Of a stretch of 61,389 nt of DNA, positions 32,567-41,479 are shown piece after piece. Within the stretch, counting starts at the first letter, position 1, and the number at the start of each line of letters is the position of its first letter. This DNA comes from an uncultured Alphaproteobacteria bacterium (GTDB taxonomy: Bacteria; Pseudomonadota; Alphaproteobacteria; RF32; CAG-239): NCBI GenBank assembly GCA_944392255.1, contig CALXVY010000008.1, positions 1-61,389 on the forward strand, read 5' to 3'. A program made the translations under genes and the position numbers. A model generated the notes under the pieces. It worked only from the letters and a program-made list of their open reading frames with translations, made no database searches and was not told the DNA's origin.

Positions 32567-34988
32567 TACCGATTTTTTTGATGTTTTTGTTCAAGGATTG
32601 TCAAATGTCGAAATTTTAGTGGCAATTATCGGCTTTATTTCGGCAGCATCTTTTGCTGGATTTTGGGCAACAAAATTCGGACACTTTATTTTACCTCAAC
32701 CAAGAGAATCAAGAGTATCAGACTTTTTGCCGTTTAACAAACTTATGGCGGACGGGATAACAATTAAATGTTATAACGGCTCATTAGTGCGTGTTTTCCG
32801 TGTAACCGGTGTGGACTTAGCTTTTGCCAATGGCGAAAAAGTAATGTCAATGCTAGAAGCAAGAAAGTCGTGGGTCGATGGTATGTCGGATATGCAAGTT
32901 ATCTGCCGAGTAATTACTTTGCGCGAGCGTATCCCATTGGAAGAAGATAGAGGTGATTTTGGAAATCCGCTGTTGGAACAAGTATCACAAGTTTGGGCTC
33001 AGAATATTGACCGCGTTTTTTCAAATACGCATTATATCATTTTATCAGTACCGGATAGAACAGATGCTTTAAAAGATTTGAATTATGCTTCTCAGGCATT
33101 GTTGGCAACATTGAATGATTATGGTGTAAAAACCATGTATGAAACCCCGGAAAGTCCGGCTACGGATAGTCCGCTATATGTTTTTTCACGCATATGTAGT
33201 CCGATTTCAAAGCCTGAACCTAAAATGAGAAATGCTGAAGGCTCAATGCTCAATCAAATGCTGACAGCAGATCACATTCATTTTACCGGTGAAGAAGGCG
33301 TGATTAGATTCTTTTCCGGAGATAAGGAATGCTATGAAATTACCATGGGCATTCGTACATCAGGGGATTATATGGATGAAGCAATGATTTCATCACTATT
33401 ATCCATAGATTGTGAGTTAACTTTGGTCCACAATATAAAACCGATATTTAGAGCTCATGCTCGAGCATTATTGATGCAACAACAAAAAATGGCCGGAATA
33501 ACTAGCTTTTCACCAGATGTGGTCGATCAATATAGTGAAGCTTTATCGGCAATTGAAGACAGTGATGCGGATTATCAAGCTTTAACCGAATATTCAATGT
33601 CCATAATTATTAGAGGGCAAAGTTTGGATGAAGTAGAATTCGGAGAAAGTGAAGTCCAACGAATTTGTCGTTTGTTCAGTGTAACGCCTGTCCGCGAGGG
33701 TTGGGTCTGTGAGGCAACATTTTTCAATCAATTTCCAACCTATGATACATATCCACGGACATATCGCTACTTATCCAGAGTTGTAGCAACGGCTATTTGT
33801 TTTGACAAACCTTCGGAAGGTTTCAGCAAATCAGACTGGGGAAATGGTGCAATCAGTATTTTCCGTACAACCTCAGGCTCACCATACAGATTTCAATTTC
33901 ATGTGTCATCAGAGGAAGCAGCGGTTGCACACTGTTGTATTATCGGACCGACAGGTCAAGGTAAAACAACCTTGCTGACATTTTTGGCCGGACAAGCAAT
34001 GCGCCATCATGATTTAAAGGTCTTTTTCTTTGATCGTCACCGAGGTGCAGAGATATTTACGCGTTCTATTGGTGGTGCATATATCGGATTTGATGGTGAT
34101 GAAAAGAATGTATCGCTTAATCCGTTTGATTGTGAAAATAATTCAACCAACCGCGCCTTTTTAAGACGTTGGTTAAAATCAATTACAATGGTGGACGATG
34201 CTTTATCAGAAAAAGAAATTGCTCGTGCAGTGACAACAGCGTTCGATTATTTACGTCCCGAAGAGCGTATAATGAAAAATTTGTACAAGAGCTGTTTTTC
34301 TCCAACCGGAAATATGCGTCGCGAATTGTTCAAATGGGTTAATCCGGATCAATATGGCAATATTTTTAATGCAGATACGGATAGTTTGGATTTGCATAGC
34401 AAACGTTTTATGGCATTTGATTTTACACATATTTTTGAAGACGAAACATTGGCACCGGCTGTTATCAGTTATATCATGCATAGAATTATGTCAGAAACCG
34501 GTGATGCAGGTATTCCGGCATTGATTATGATAGATGAAACTGCGCCAATGTTAAAGCACCCAATGTTTAGAGATTATTTTATTATTGGTCTACAAGAAGG
34601 ACGTAAAAAACGCCAAGCATATTTGTGCGCATTTCAACAACCAAGCATTATAGATAAATTGGGTGTTGGCGAGGTTATTCGTGGACAATGCCAAACGGTT
34701 TTGTTTTTCCGCAATCCTCAAGCTCAATTGGAAGACTATGCAAACTGGAATTTAACCGAAAGCGAATTAGACTTCATTTTTGGTCGTAGTTATAGAGATT
34801 TTCCTTATGCGATATTGTTATCTCGTCCAGCAACAGGAGAGTCAGTGATTTTAGATGTCGATTTAAGTGGTTTGGGAGTTTATTTGAAGCTTTATAATTC
34901 CGGTCGCAAGAATGTATTGCTGGTTGAAGAATTAATAAAAGAATATGGCGAAGACAACTTTGTTACAAAATATTTAAATATTGCGTAA
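32556..34988 (+). CDS. virB4: VirB4-family secretion ATPase
   Basis: 810 aa with a TTG start at 32556, preceded by AAAGGGGA at a 6-nt spacing. An N-terminal helix lies at about 17-38. It has Walker A GPTGQGKTT (464-472), Walker B ALIMIDETAPM (D660, E661) and the later RKKRQAYLCAFQQPS motif region. This is the conserved energy source of all type IV secretion systems. It is located at the inner membrane. No VirD4 coupling protein is in the window. Confidence 0.92.
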   Translation: MHPSTDFFDVFVQGLSNVEILVAIIGFISAASFAGFWATKFGHFILPQPRESRVSDFLPFNKLMADGITIKCYNGSLVRVFRVTGVDLAFANGEKVMSMLEARKSWVDGMSDMQVICRVITLRERIPLEEDRGDFGNPLLEQVSQVWAQNIDRVFSNTHYIILSVPDRTDALKDLNYASQALLATLNDYGVKTMYETPESPATDSPLYVFSRICSPISKPEPKMRNAEGSMLNQMLTADHIHFTGEEGVIRFFSGDKECYEITMGIRTSGDYMDEAMISSLLSIDCELTLVHNIKPIFRAHARALLMQQQKMAGITSFSPDVVDQYSEALSAIEDSDADYQALTEYSMSIIIRGQSLDEVEFGESEVQRICRLFSVTPVREGWVCEATFFNQFPTYDTYPRTYRYLSRVVATAICFDKPSEGFSKSDWGNGAISIFRTTSGSPYRFQFHVSSEEAAVAHCCIIGPTGQGKTTLLTFLAGQAMRHHDLKVFFFDRHRGAEIFTRSIGGAYIGFDGDEKNVSLNPFDCENNSTNRAFLRRWLKSITMVDDALSEKEIARAVTTAFDYLRPEERIMKNLYKSCFSPTGNMRRELFKWVNPDQYGNIFNADTDSLDLHSKRFMAFDFTHIFEDETLAPAVISYIMHRIMSETGDAGIPALIMIDETAPMLKHPMFRDYFIIGLQEGRKKRQAYLCAFQQPSIIDKLGVGEVIRGQCQTVLFFRNPQAQLEDYANWNLTESELDFIFGRSYRDFPYAILLSRPATGESVILDVDLSGLGVYLKLYNSGRKNVLLVEELIKEYGEDNFVTKYLNIA

Positions 34989-35066
34989 GAGCAATATTTT
35001 AAGTTTAATAAAAGTATTTTTTTTGGTATACTGAAATTATATCAAATTATTAGTTGGAGGTGAAAC

Positions 35067-35993
35067 ATGAGTATATTTCGTAAGTTTTTTACGGTAATAA
35101 TAATAGGAGCATTTATGCTTTCCGTTTCACCTCAACCGAGTTATGGTTTTGGTATTCCTTCAATTGATATTCAGGGTTTAGTTCAAGCCGTCAAGCGAGC
35201 AATTACAGATGTTCAAAACTCTACACAAGTGGCATGGGCAGTTAAAGCAGCTAAAAATGTTCAAACTGCATTAGGAAAATTTAATGAGGCCATGAATGGT
35301 TTTATTAAAAATAACATAACCGATCGTTTAAAAAAATTACAAGATGCCAAAGAAAAATTTGATAAGAAACTAGAAGCCGCCAAAAACAATAAATGGGTTC
35401 AAAAAGGAATGGCTGCGGTTGATAAGGCCAAAGAGGCTGCAGAATTAGCTAAAAGAGGAAAAGAACTTGCAGATAAGGCTAGTGACCTTAAAAGCCAAGG
35501 AGACCAATTGATAAAAGATGCCGAATCATCAATTCAAGAAGGAAAAAATCTCATTTCGCAAGCCGGAAATTTAACTAAAGAAGCCGAAAATATAATTTCA
35601 GAGGCAAAACAATATGCTGCTGAAGGTCCAAAATTAATTCAAGAAGGTAAAGATTTGCTTTCGGAAGCAAATGATTTGATAGCGCAAAGTAAAACAGTTG
35701 CTCAAACCAAGAGCGGAGATGAAGCAGAAAAATTAATGCAGCAAGCCGAAGCTAAAAAGCAAGAAGCAGAAGCATTAATGCAAAAAGGACAAGAATGGCT
35801 GGATAAGGCTTCCGAATTTAATCAAAAAGGAGAAGAACTTAAAAATCAGGTTAACCAGCTGACGAAAGATGCTGAAAGCTTAATGAATAAAGGAGATGAA
35901 TATAAGCGTCGAGCAGAAGATTTGTATAGTCAGGCCGAAGATTTAATTAAAGAAGGTCAAGAATTGGCAAGTGATGTTAAGGATTTCTTCTAA
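35067..35993 (+). CDS. Secreted coiled-coil protein, unknown
   Basis: 308 aa. GGAGGTG precedes the ATG. The signal peptide ends near SYGFG. From about residue 60 to the end the protein is an almost continuous Ala/Glu/Lys/Gln helix with recurring 14-16-residue units (SEAKQYAAEGPKLIQEGKDL style). It has no Cys and no membrane helix in the mature part. Its place between VirB4 and the other secreted proteins suggests a periplasmic or pilus-associated rod in the position where VirB5 is often found. No family is recognised. Confidence 0.7.
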   Translation: MSIFRKFFTVIIIGAFMLSVSPQPSYGFGIPSIDIQGLVQAVKRAITDVQNSTQVAWAVKAAKNVQTALGKFNEAMNGFIKNNITDRLKKLQDAKEKFDKKLEAAKNNKWVQKGMAAVDKAKEAAELAKRGKELADKASDLKSQGDQLIKDAESSIQEGKNLISQAGNLTKEAENIISEAKQYAAEGPKLIQEGKDLLSEANDLIAQSKTVAQTKSGDEAEKLMQQAEAKKQEAEALMQKGQEWLDKASEFNQKGEELKNQVNQLTKDAESLMNKGDEYKRRAEDLYSQAEDLIKEGQELASDVKDFF

Positions 35994-36014
35994 TGTAAGA
36001 TTAAGGAGTTTATT

Positions 36015-37049
36015 ATGAAAAATAAGGTGAACATATTTAAAAACTTCATATATAGCATAGCCATCACTAGTCTTACAGCAAATGTTGCTTATGGTGCAAC
36101 ACTGGAAGAATTAACTTCCAGAGCCAATCAATTGCAGGCAGAAATTAGCAAAACGGCGGCAAGAGGCGAACAACTAGATAAAAGCATTAAAGATATAGAA
36201 GAAAAATATAAAGAAGTAAAAACCGAACCCAAAGGGGTTGATGCTTATAATGCCAAAATTGCCGAGGCAAAGGCAAAAAAAGAAAAGTTGCTAAAAGAGA
36301 AAAAAGCTGATGAGGGTGTAACAAACAAAGTAAAAGAAGATACAATAACCAAAAAAGAAGTTACACCGACTAAAGAAGAAAAAACAAAGGATACAGAAGG
36401 CTCCACAAAAGTTATTCCATATCCATTTGAGCGCAATCCAAGTTATGAGGCGCCTAAAAATACATATAAAGGCAGACGTCCTTTTACGCGCAGTGATAAT
36501 GAATATCAAGAAGAAAAAATATTTTTTGCCAGCTATAAAAATAGTGAAGCACTTTCTTTTGCCAAAGAAGAAACTGTACAAGCTTATACAGGCACAACGG
36601 AAGAAAACGTTTTCGTTTTTTCAGACAATTTAGCCAATTATTGTAAATTTGACACCAATTCTTTAGATAAAATGAGCGAATGCTTGAATAAGTTAATTGC
36701 AGAAAGAACCGGAACTTCACAGAGCATGAAAACACAAATCAATGAATTGTATCAAGAATCATTAATGGATACAAGTTCCAATGCTGTGACCGTTGCCGCA
36801 GAGAAAACGAATGATTCTTCGGGGTATGAATCTAAAGTATTATTGCCGTTGCAAGAAAAGTCCTCACAGGCAACAGATGAAAGAGGAGATATAGAAGTTT
36901 TAACCTTAACCGAAATGGAAGCATTAAAACTAAAAAATAAATTATTGCAGATTTATGCAACGCAACTTGGTTTAGATAGTTTCAGAGATTATGGTACTTT
37001 TGAAGTTAATAACCGAGATATAACAAATATTGATGAGCAAAGCAAATAA
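36015..37049 (+). CDS. Secreted coiled-coil protein of the virB locus, unknown
   Basis: 344 aa. AAGGAG precedes the ATG. The signal peptide ends at VAYGA. The N-terminal coiled coil (about 28-115) is Lys/Glu-rich. A middle region has RNPSYEAP and RRPFTRSDNEYQEEK, and one Cys pair occurs in NYCKFDTNSLDKMSEC. The C-terminal helices include LTEMEALKLKNKLLQIYATQ. It stands in a row with four other exported proteins 10-40 bp apart, so they share a transcript. Confidence 0.65.
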   Translation: MKNKVNIFKNFIYSIAITSLTANVAYGATLEELTSRANQLQAEISKTAARGEQLDKSIKDIEEKYKEVKTEPKGVDAYNAKIAEAKAKKEKLLKEKKADEGVTNKVKEDTITKKEVTPTKEEKTKDTEGSTKVIPYPFERNPSYEAPKNTYKGRRPFTRSDNEYQEEKIFFASYKNSEALSFAKEETVQAYTGTTEENVFVFSDNLANYCKFDTNSLDKMSECLNKLIAERTGTSQSMKTQINELYQESLMDTSSNAVTVAAEKTNDSSGYESKVLLPLQEKSSQATDERGDIEVLTLTEMEALKLKNKLLQIYATQLGLDSFRDYGTFEVNNRDITNIDEQSK

Positions 37050-37061
37050 AGGATACAGGGC

Positions 37062-38411
37062 ATGAAAGGGGCTTTAAAAATTGCAGCCAACAGTTTGATA
37101 ATCGGATATCTTTGGATATCAGAATGTCAAGCTTTTTTCCCAATACCTGTCCCTATAATTGGAACAGACGTGCCCAACGGAGCTGCTGATTTAGTAGAAA
37201 ATGTAAATGCTATTGGAGATTTAGCCGAAGAAGCACAAGTTGTGGTGCAAAAAACTAGAGAAGAAATAAAATCCGGTAAATTTGGATTTGATGCCATAAA
37301 AGGATTTGCCAATACAATCAAAAAAATAGAAGTTCCAAGAATAATACCCGCCCCCAAAGCTCCAGCAAGTATTGCTAAAAATATTAATGATCCGGATAAA
37401 ACCAAAGAATCTGTAACCAATTTATATACCAATTCGTTAAGTCAAACAGGACAAATGGATCAAGCTAAGCAAAACCGTCAAAAAAGAACAGAATTGTTGC
37501 AAATGAATGTTTCAGCCATGTATGCGCATGCCTTAACCACAAGAATAAATATAAATAAAGAAAGAGAACTTCCTGAAACAACATTGGATAGTGAAAATAC
37601 CAGAGAAATATTACAAGCCAACCGAGCTATGTCAGAAAAAATTGCCAAAAGGTGGAATGATATCTTATTGATGGAATCTCAAATAGCCGGATATAAAGCA
37701 ACCCAAATTCTAACATCAATGAATAAAGAGGAGCAAGAAGAAACAAAAGAAACAGATACATCTACATCAACATCAACATCTACATCTAGTGCAACATCTA
37801 CCGAGACACCAACAAACATAAATACTGAAAATTCTGCCTCTGAAGAAACGAATAGAGCCAAAGAAGATTGCAAAGCCAAAGGAGGCACATGGGTCGATGC
37901 AGAATGTGTGATACCGGAAGAAGAAACGCCAGATGAGGCTCCATTGCCCGGAACCGGATTTGAAAATGTGTATGACGTAGATGGAGGAGAATTAGAAGGT
38001 GTCGTAGTTACCGCAAAAGATTATAGTAAAGAAAAGCAAGCATGCCAACTAAAAGGCGGCACATGGAATTCAAGCACGCTAAGTTGTAAGGAAAAAGCCT
38101 TTGATGAAGGCTTAAGCGGAATAACATCAGCATCACAACAAGAAGCATCCTCAGAAGAAGAGAGAAAGCAAGAATATCAAGAAGCAATACAAAAATTGTT
38201 AAAGGAAGGTATAGAAGAAGTACAAAAATGTAACACAGAGAAAAATACATGCGAACAGAAAATAAGACAAGAAATCAGAGAAAGCGGAAATTGGAATGCT
38301 TTAGATACAAAATTGAAAGAGTGTAGCAAAGCCAAACAAGAATGTTTAGATGCCAATATCAAGAATAGAGATGAAACAATAGCAAAATTGAAACAACAAT
38401 ACGGACAATAG
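37062..38411 (+). CDS. Secreted helical protein with the shared Cys-cassette C-terminus
   Basis: 449 aa. The signal peptide ends at CQAFF. Residues 30-230 are helical with MNVSAMYAHALTTRI and RWNDILLMESQIAGYKATQ, a layout reminiscent of VirB5/TrbJ-type proteins but without a clear match. A Ser/Thr-rich linker precedes the C-terminal 181 residues: C-K-A-KGGTW...C, the PEEETPDEAPLPGTGFE linker, the VVVTAKDYSKEKQAC module and a Cys-containing coiled coil. That C-terminus is identical to the end of the gene at 39624. Confidence 0.7.
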   Translation: MKGALKIAANSLIIGYLWISECQAFFPIPVPIIGTDVPNGAADLVENVNAIGDLAEEAQVVVQKTREEIKSGKFGFDAIKGFANTIKKIEVPRIIPAPKAPASIAKNINDPDKTKESVTNLYTNSLSQTGQMDQAKQNRQKRTELLQMNVSAMYAHALTTRININKERELPETTLDSENTREILQANRAMSEKIAKRWNDILLMESQIAGYKATQILTSMNKEEQEETKETDTSTSTSTSTSSATSTETPTNINTENSASEETNRAKEDCKAKGGTWVDAECVIPEEETPDEAPLPGTGFENVYDVDGGELEGVVVTAKDYSKEKQACQLKGGTWNSSTLSCKEKAFDEGLSGITSASQQEASSEEERKQEYQEAIQKLLKEGIEEVQKCNTEKNTCEQKIRQEIRESGNWNALDTKLKECSKAKQECLDANIKNRDETIAKLKQQYGQ

Positions 38412-38559
38412 TAAAGATACATGTAGAAATGCAGATGATAAAGAGGAATATTAAATGAAAAAGGTAACATACATATTTGCTTTAGTGTTGATGATACTTA
38501 TGAGTACAACATCAAACGCATCTGCATGGATATTAGCAAAATTATCAAATATGGCAGAA
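37868..38559 (+). repeat. 692-bp direct repeat, copy A (parent)
   Basis: It matches 40625-41316 with no difference I can see, at an offset of 2757 bp. It covers the last 181 codons of one gene, the 43-bp spacer and the first 35 codons of the next gene. Here both genes are complete, so this is the parental copy. Confidence 0.9.
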
Positions 38560-39624
38560 GATGTTACCACCGCCATGACTAAATTTGGGCAACAAGCACA
38601 AAATTCCTTAGATCAGGTAGCAACATTGACAATTGTGCAGAAGATAGGAAAGGGATTTAAGGAAGCCAAAGAATGGACTGAATCTCAAGTAAGTAAAGTA
38701 AAATCATTTTCTGATGAAGTTCAAGGAGACATTGCAGCATATCAAAAAATGTATGAGGATACCAAAAAGATATATGATGATACTTTAGGTGATTATACAA
38801 AAATTTTAGATGATGTAAAAAAACTTGAACAATCACAGCAAGAAATTATGGCTAAGATTCAAGAAGATAAAACTTCAATAGAAACAAAAATTGCCGCGCA
38901 AAAATCTGTCATATCAGGACAAATGAAGTCATGTACGGATAATATGTCCAATTTGAAAAAAATGATGTTGGAAGATCCTACAAATAAGGAAGCATATGAA
39001 AAAGAATATAACCAATTGGCGGAGCAACAAAAAGAACTATCAAGTCAAATTAGTAATATAGATGATTTAGCCCAGCAAGAAATAGATTCAATAGTAAACT
39101 CATATAATAGTGAATTATCTAACATAAAATCACAACTTGCTCAATTGAAAGCAGATTTAAGTCAATTAGCAGGTTTCTCAGACGAAAGTCAGAGTAATGA
39201 AGATATGCTACTTAACACAGCCAATATGTATTTTTTGCAATATGATGAACCATTGAGTCCGAGTAGACAAGATACCATTCGTTCTAATCGTTTAAGAGAA
39301 AGACGTGAGAGTATTGTAGCAGGATATAGCCAATCTATTGCCAAAATACCTGATTATGTAGCCAAAGATAATGAAGCAGAAGATTTAGGATACAATGCAT
39401 CTACATTTGATACAACAGCGGGTGCGTGGGGTGCGGCTGCACAATTGCAAATAGATAATTTAAAAGCATTAAGTACATATGCTCATTTGCTGATTTATGA
39501 TTTGAAACGTCAAACTGCCGTAGAAATGTCAAATTTAACATTTTATAAGCTACAAAAAGAACAAAAAAATATATCAGAGTTTAATTTGGATGATTATGTC
39601 TACAAAAAGAAAGGAGATAAATAA
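38455..39624 (+). CDS. Secreted coiled-coil protein, unknown
   Basis: 389 aa. AAAGAGG precedes the ATG. The signal peptide ends at NASAW. A coiled coil (about 70-260) is rich in Gln and Lys. It is followed by RSNRLRERRESIVAGYSQS and AAAQLQIDNLKALSTYAHLL, similar in layout to the helical part of the 37062 gene. Its stop codon overlaps the next start (TAATG). The first 35 codons lie in the 692-bp duplication. Confidence 0.7.
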   Translation: MKKVTYIFALVLMILMSTTSNASAWILAKLSNMAEDVTTAMTKFGQQAQNSLDQVATLTIVQKIGKGFKEAKEWTESQVSKVKSFSDEVQGDIAAYQKMYEDTKKIYDDTLGDYTKILDDVKKLEQSQQEIMAKIQEDKTSIETKIAAQKSVISGQMKSCTDNMSNLKKMMLEDPTNKEAYEKEYNQLAEQQKELSSQISNIDDLAQQEIDSIVNSYNSELSNIKSQLAQLKADLSQLAGFSDESQSNEDMLLNTANMYFLQYDEPLSPSRQDTIRSNRLRERRESIVAGYSQSIAKIPDYVAKDNEAEDLGYNASTFDTTAGAWGAAAQLQIDNLKALSTYAHLLIYDLKRQTAVEMSNLTFYKLQKEQKNISEFNLDDYVYKKKGDK

Positions 39625-41168
39625 TGAAAAATAGAGCATTACATTTATTTATCTTCATTAGTCTTATTATTTCTTTAACCATAATCCCAATAAAGAATGA
39701 TGCAATAGCTTTGTTTGATCCGGGAAGCTTAGCAACACAGGTTCCTAATACGGTTGCTGCTGTAACCAACAAAGTTACAACATATGCAAATAAAGTAATA
39801 AAAATAACTTTGCAAGTTTATAAGTCGATAGAAGATTTTTTCAAAAATTTATTTAGTCGAAAAAATACAAAAATACCCGGAACCAAAACCATAAAAGAAA
39901 GTAAAATTGTAGATATTACGGATGAAGCGGCAGTAAGAGATATTTTTCCTACGTTATTTTTCCGTTATCCATCAAACGAGCCGGACGACCAATTAGCATA
40001 TAAACATGAAGGGCAAGAATTTTTTGAAGATACAATCATCGAAGCATTTACAGCTGTGAGGGAGCTTGAGAAAAAGGTAACGGAAATAGATATGCAAATT
40101 GTTACTGCAGAGCAAAATTATACACAAGCCGAGGATTTAAATGGTGGTTTATATAATAAATATATGATTTCAGCAACAACAGATCAGGTTTTGATTGTAA
40201 TACAAGAATTGGTAGCCATAAAGGCACAATTGACTGCTGCATATGCCGTTCACGGAGAAGTTGAACCATTATATATAAGTGCAAGCACTAGCGAAACTTC
40301 AGCAAATGGTGAAAATTCCGAGGGAACAGGATTGCAAGAAACAAATAAGAAGCAAAATAAACCGGAAGATTATGATTTATCAGATGGCAAAGCGGTCATA
40401 GATGGTCAAGAATACACTTATGATAAAAATACGGGAACATTAGTTAATTCAGAAACCGGAGAAAGAATGAGTAGTAAAGAATTGCAAGCAGTCATGTCAT
40501 CAAAAAATTGTCCGGCAGGTCAAGAATATAAAGGTTCAACCTCCGCAGGTCCGATATGTCGTCCTGTAACGAGCACCGATGAAGCCCCAACGGAGGGAAC
40601 AGGAGCTGAAGAACAAGAGGCCGCTTGCAAAGCCAAAGGAGGCACATGGGTCGATGCAGAATGTGTGATACCGGAAGAAGAAACGCCAGATGAGGCTCCA
40701 TTGCCCGGAACCGGATTTGAAAATGTGTATGACGTAGATGGAGGAGAATTAGAAGGTGTCGTAGTTACCGCAAAAGATTATAGTAAAGAAAAGCAAGCAT
40801 GCCAACTAAAAGGCGGCACATGGAATTCAAGCACGCTAAGTTGTAAGGAAAAAGCCTTTGATGAAGGCTTAAGCGGAATAACATCAGCATCACAACAAGA
40901 AGCATCCTCAGAAGAAGAGAGAAAGCAAGAATATCAAGAAGCAATACAAAAATTGTTAAAGGAAGGTATAGAAGAAGTACAAAAATGTAACACAGAGAAA
41001 AATACATGCGAACAGAAAATAAGACAAGAAATCAGAGAAAGCGGAAATTGGAATGCTTTAGATACAAAATTGAAAGAGTGTAGCAAAGCCAAACAAGAAT
41101 GTTTAGATGCCAATATCAAGAATAGAGATGAAACAATAGCAAAATTGAAACAACAATACGGACAATAG
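39624..41168 (+). CDS. Secreted helical protein with the swapped Cys-cassette C-terminus
   Basis: 514 aa. The signal peptide lies at 1-27 (ending near IALFD). The N-terminal helical part (about 30-215) has EAFTAVRELEKKVTEID and QELVAIKAQLTAAYAV. A short module YDLSDGKAVIDGQEYTYDKN and a Cys pair lie before the cassette. The last 181 residues are identical in protein and DNA to the end of the 37062 gene, so they were acquired by the 692-bp duplication. The original C-terminus of this gene is probably lost. Confidence 0.7.
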   Translation: MKNRALHLFIFISLIISLTIIPIKNDAIALFDPGSLATQVPNTVAAVTNKVTTYANKVIKITLQVYKSIEDFFKNLFSRKNTKIPGTKTIKESKIVDITDEAAVRDIFPTLFFRYPSNEPDDQLAYKHEGQEFFEDTIIEAFTAVRELEKKVTEIDMQIVTAEQNYTQAEDLNGGLYNKYMISATTDQVLIVIQELVAIKAQLTAAYAVHGEVEPLYISASTSETSANGENSEGTGLQETNKKQNKPEDYDLSDGKAVIDGQEYTYDKNTGTLVNSETGERMSSKELQAVMSSKNCPAGQEYKGSTSAGPICRPVTSTDEAPTEGTGAEEQEAACKAKGGTWVDAECVIPEEETPDEAPLPGTGFENVYDVDGGELEGVVVTAKDYSKEKQACQLKGGTWNSSTLSCKEKAFDEGLSGITSASQQEASSEEERKQEYQEAIQKLLKEGIEEVQKCNTEKNTCEQKIRQEIRESGNWNALDTKLKECSKAKQECLDANIKNRDETIAKLKQQYGQ

Positions 41169-41316
41169 TAAAGATACATGTAGAAATGCAGATGATAAAG
41201 AGGAATATTAAATGAAAAAGGTAACATACATATTTGCTTTAGTGTTGATGATACTTATGAGTACAACATCAAACGCATCTGCATGGATATTAGCAAAATT
41301 ATCAAATATGGCAGAA
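40625..41316 (+). repeat. 692-bp direct repeat, copy B (derived)
   Basis: Same bases as 37868-38559. It ends inside a truncated copy of the 38455 gene, which shows the direction of copying. Confidence 0.9.
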
Positions 41317-41412
41317 AAATTAAACATTTATTTTTATAATAAGTGTATATTTACAGTCATGATGAGGCGAACTTTGATTGATAAACAAAAGTTGAAAATC
41401 GTAAAGTGGTAA
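41212..41412 (+). pseudogene. Truncated copy of the 38455 gene created by the duplication
   Basis: 66 codons. The first 35 equal the start of the 38455 gene including its signal peptide and ribosome binding site. After the repeat end the frame runs into unrelated DNA (KLNIYFYNKCIF) and stops. It could still make a short exported peptide. The rest of 41169-41479 holds nothing more than this and the ribosome binding site of the next gene. Confidence 0.85.
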
Positions 41413-41479
41413 CTAATAGATGTTAATATAATGCGTAATATATAAATGCATAAAAAGAAATTGAAATAGGAGACATGTA

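Noticed and set aside
40765..41227. Two antisense frames over the Cys cassette, repeated at 38008-38470
   Set aside because: They occur twice only because the sense DNA is duplicated, and they have no ribosome binding sites or family features.
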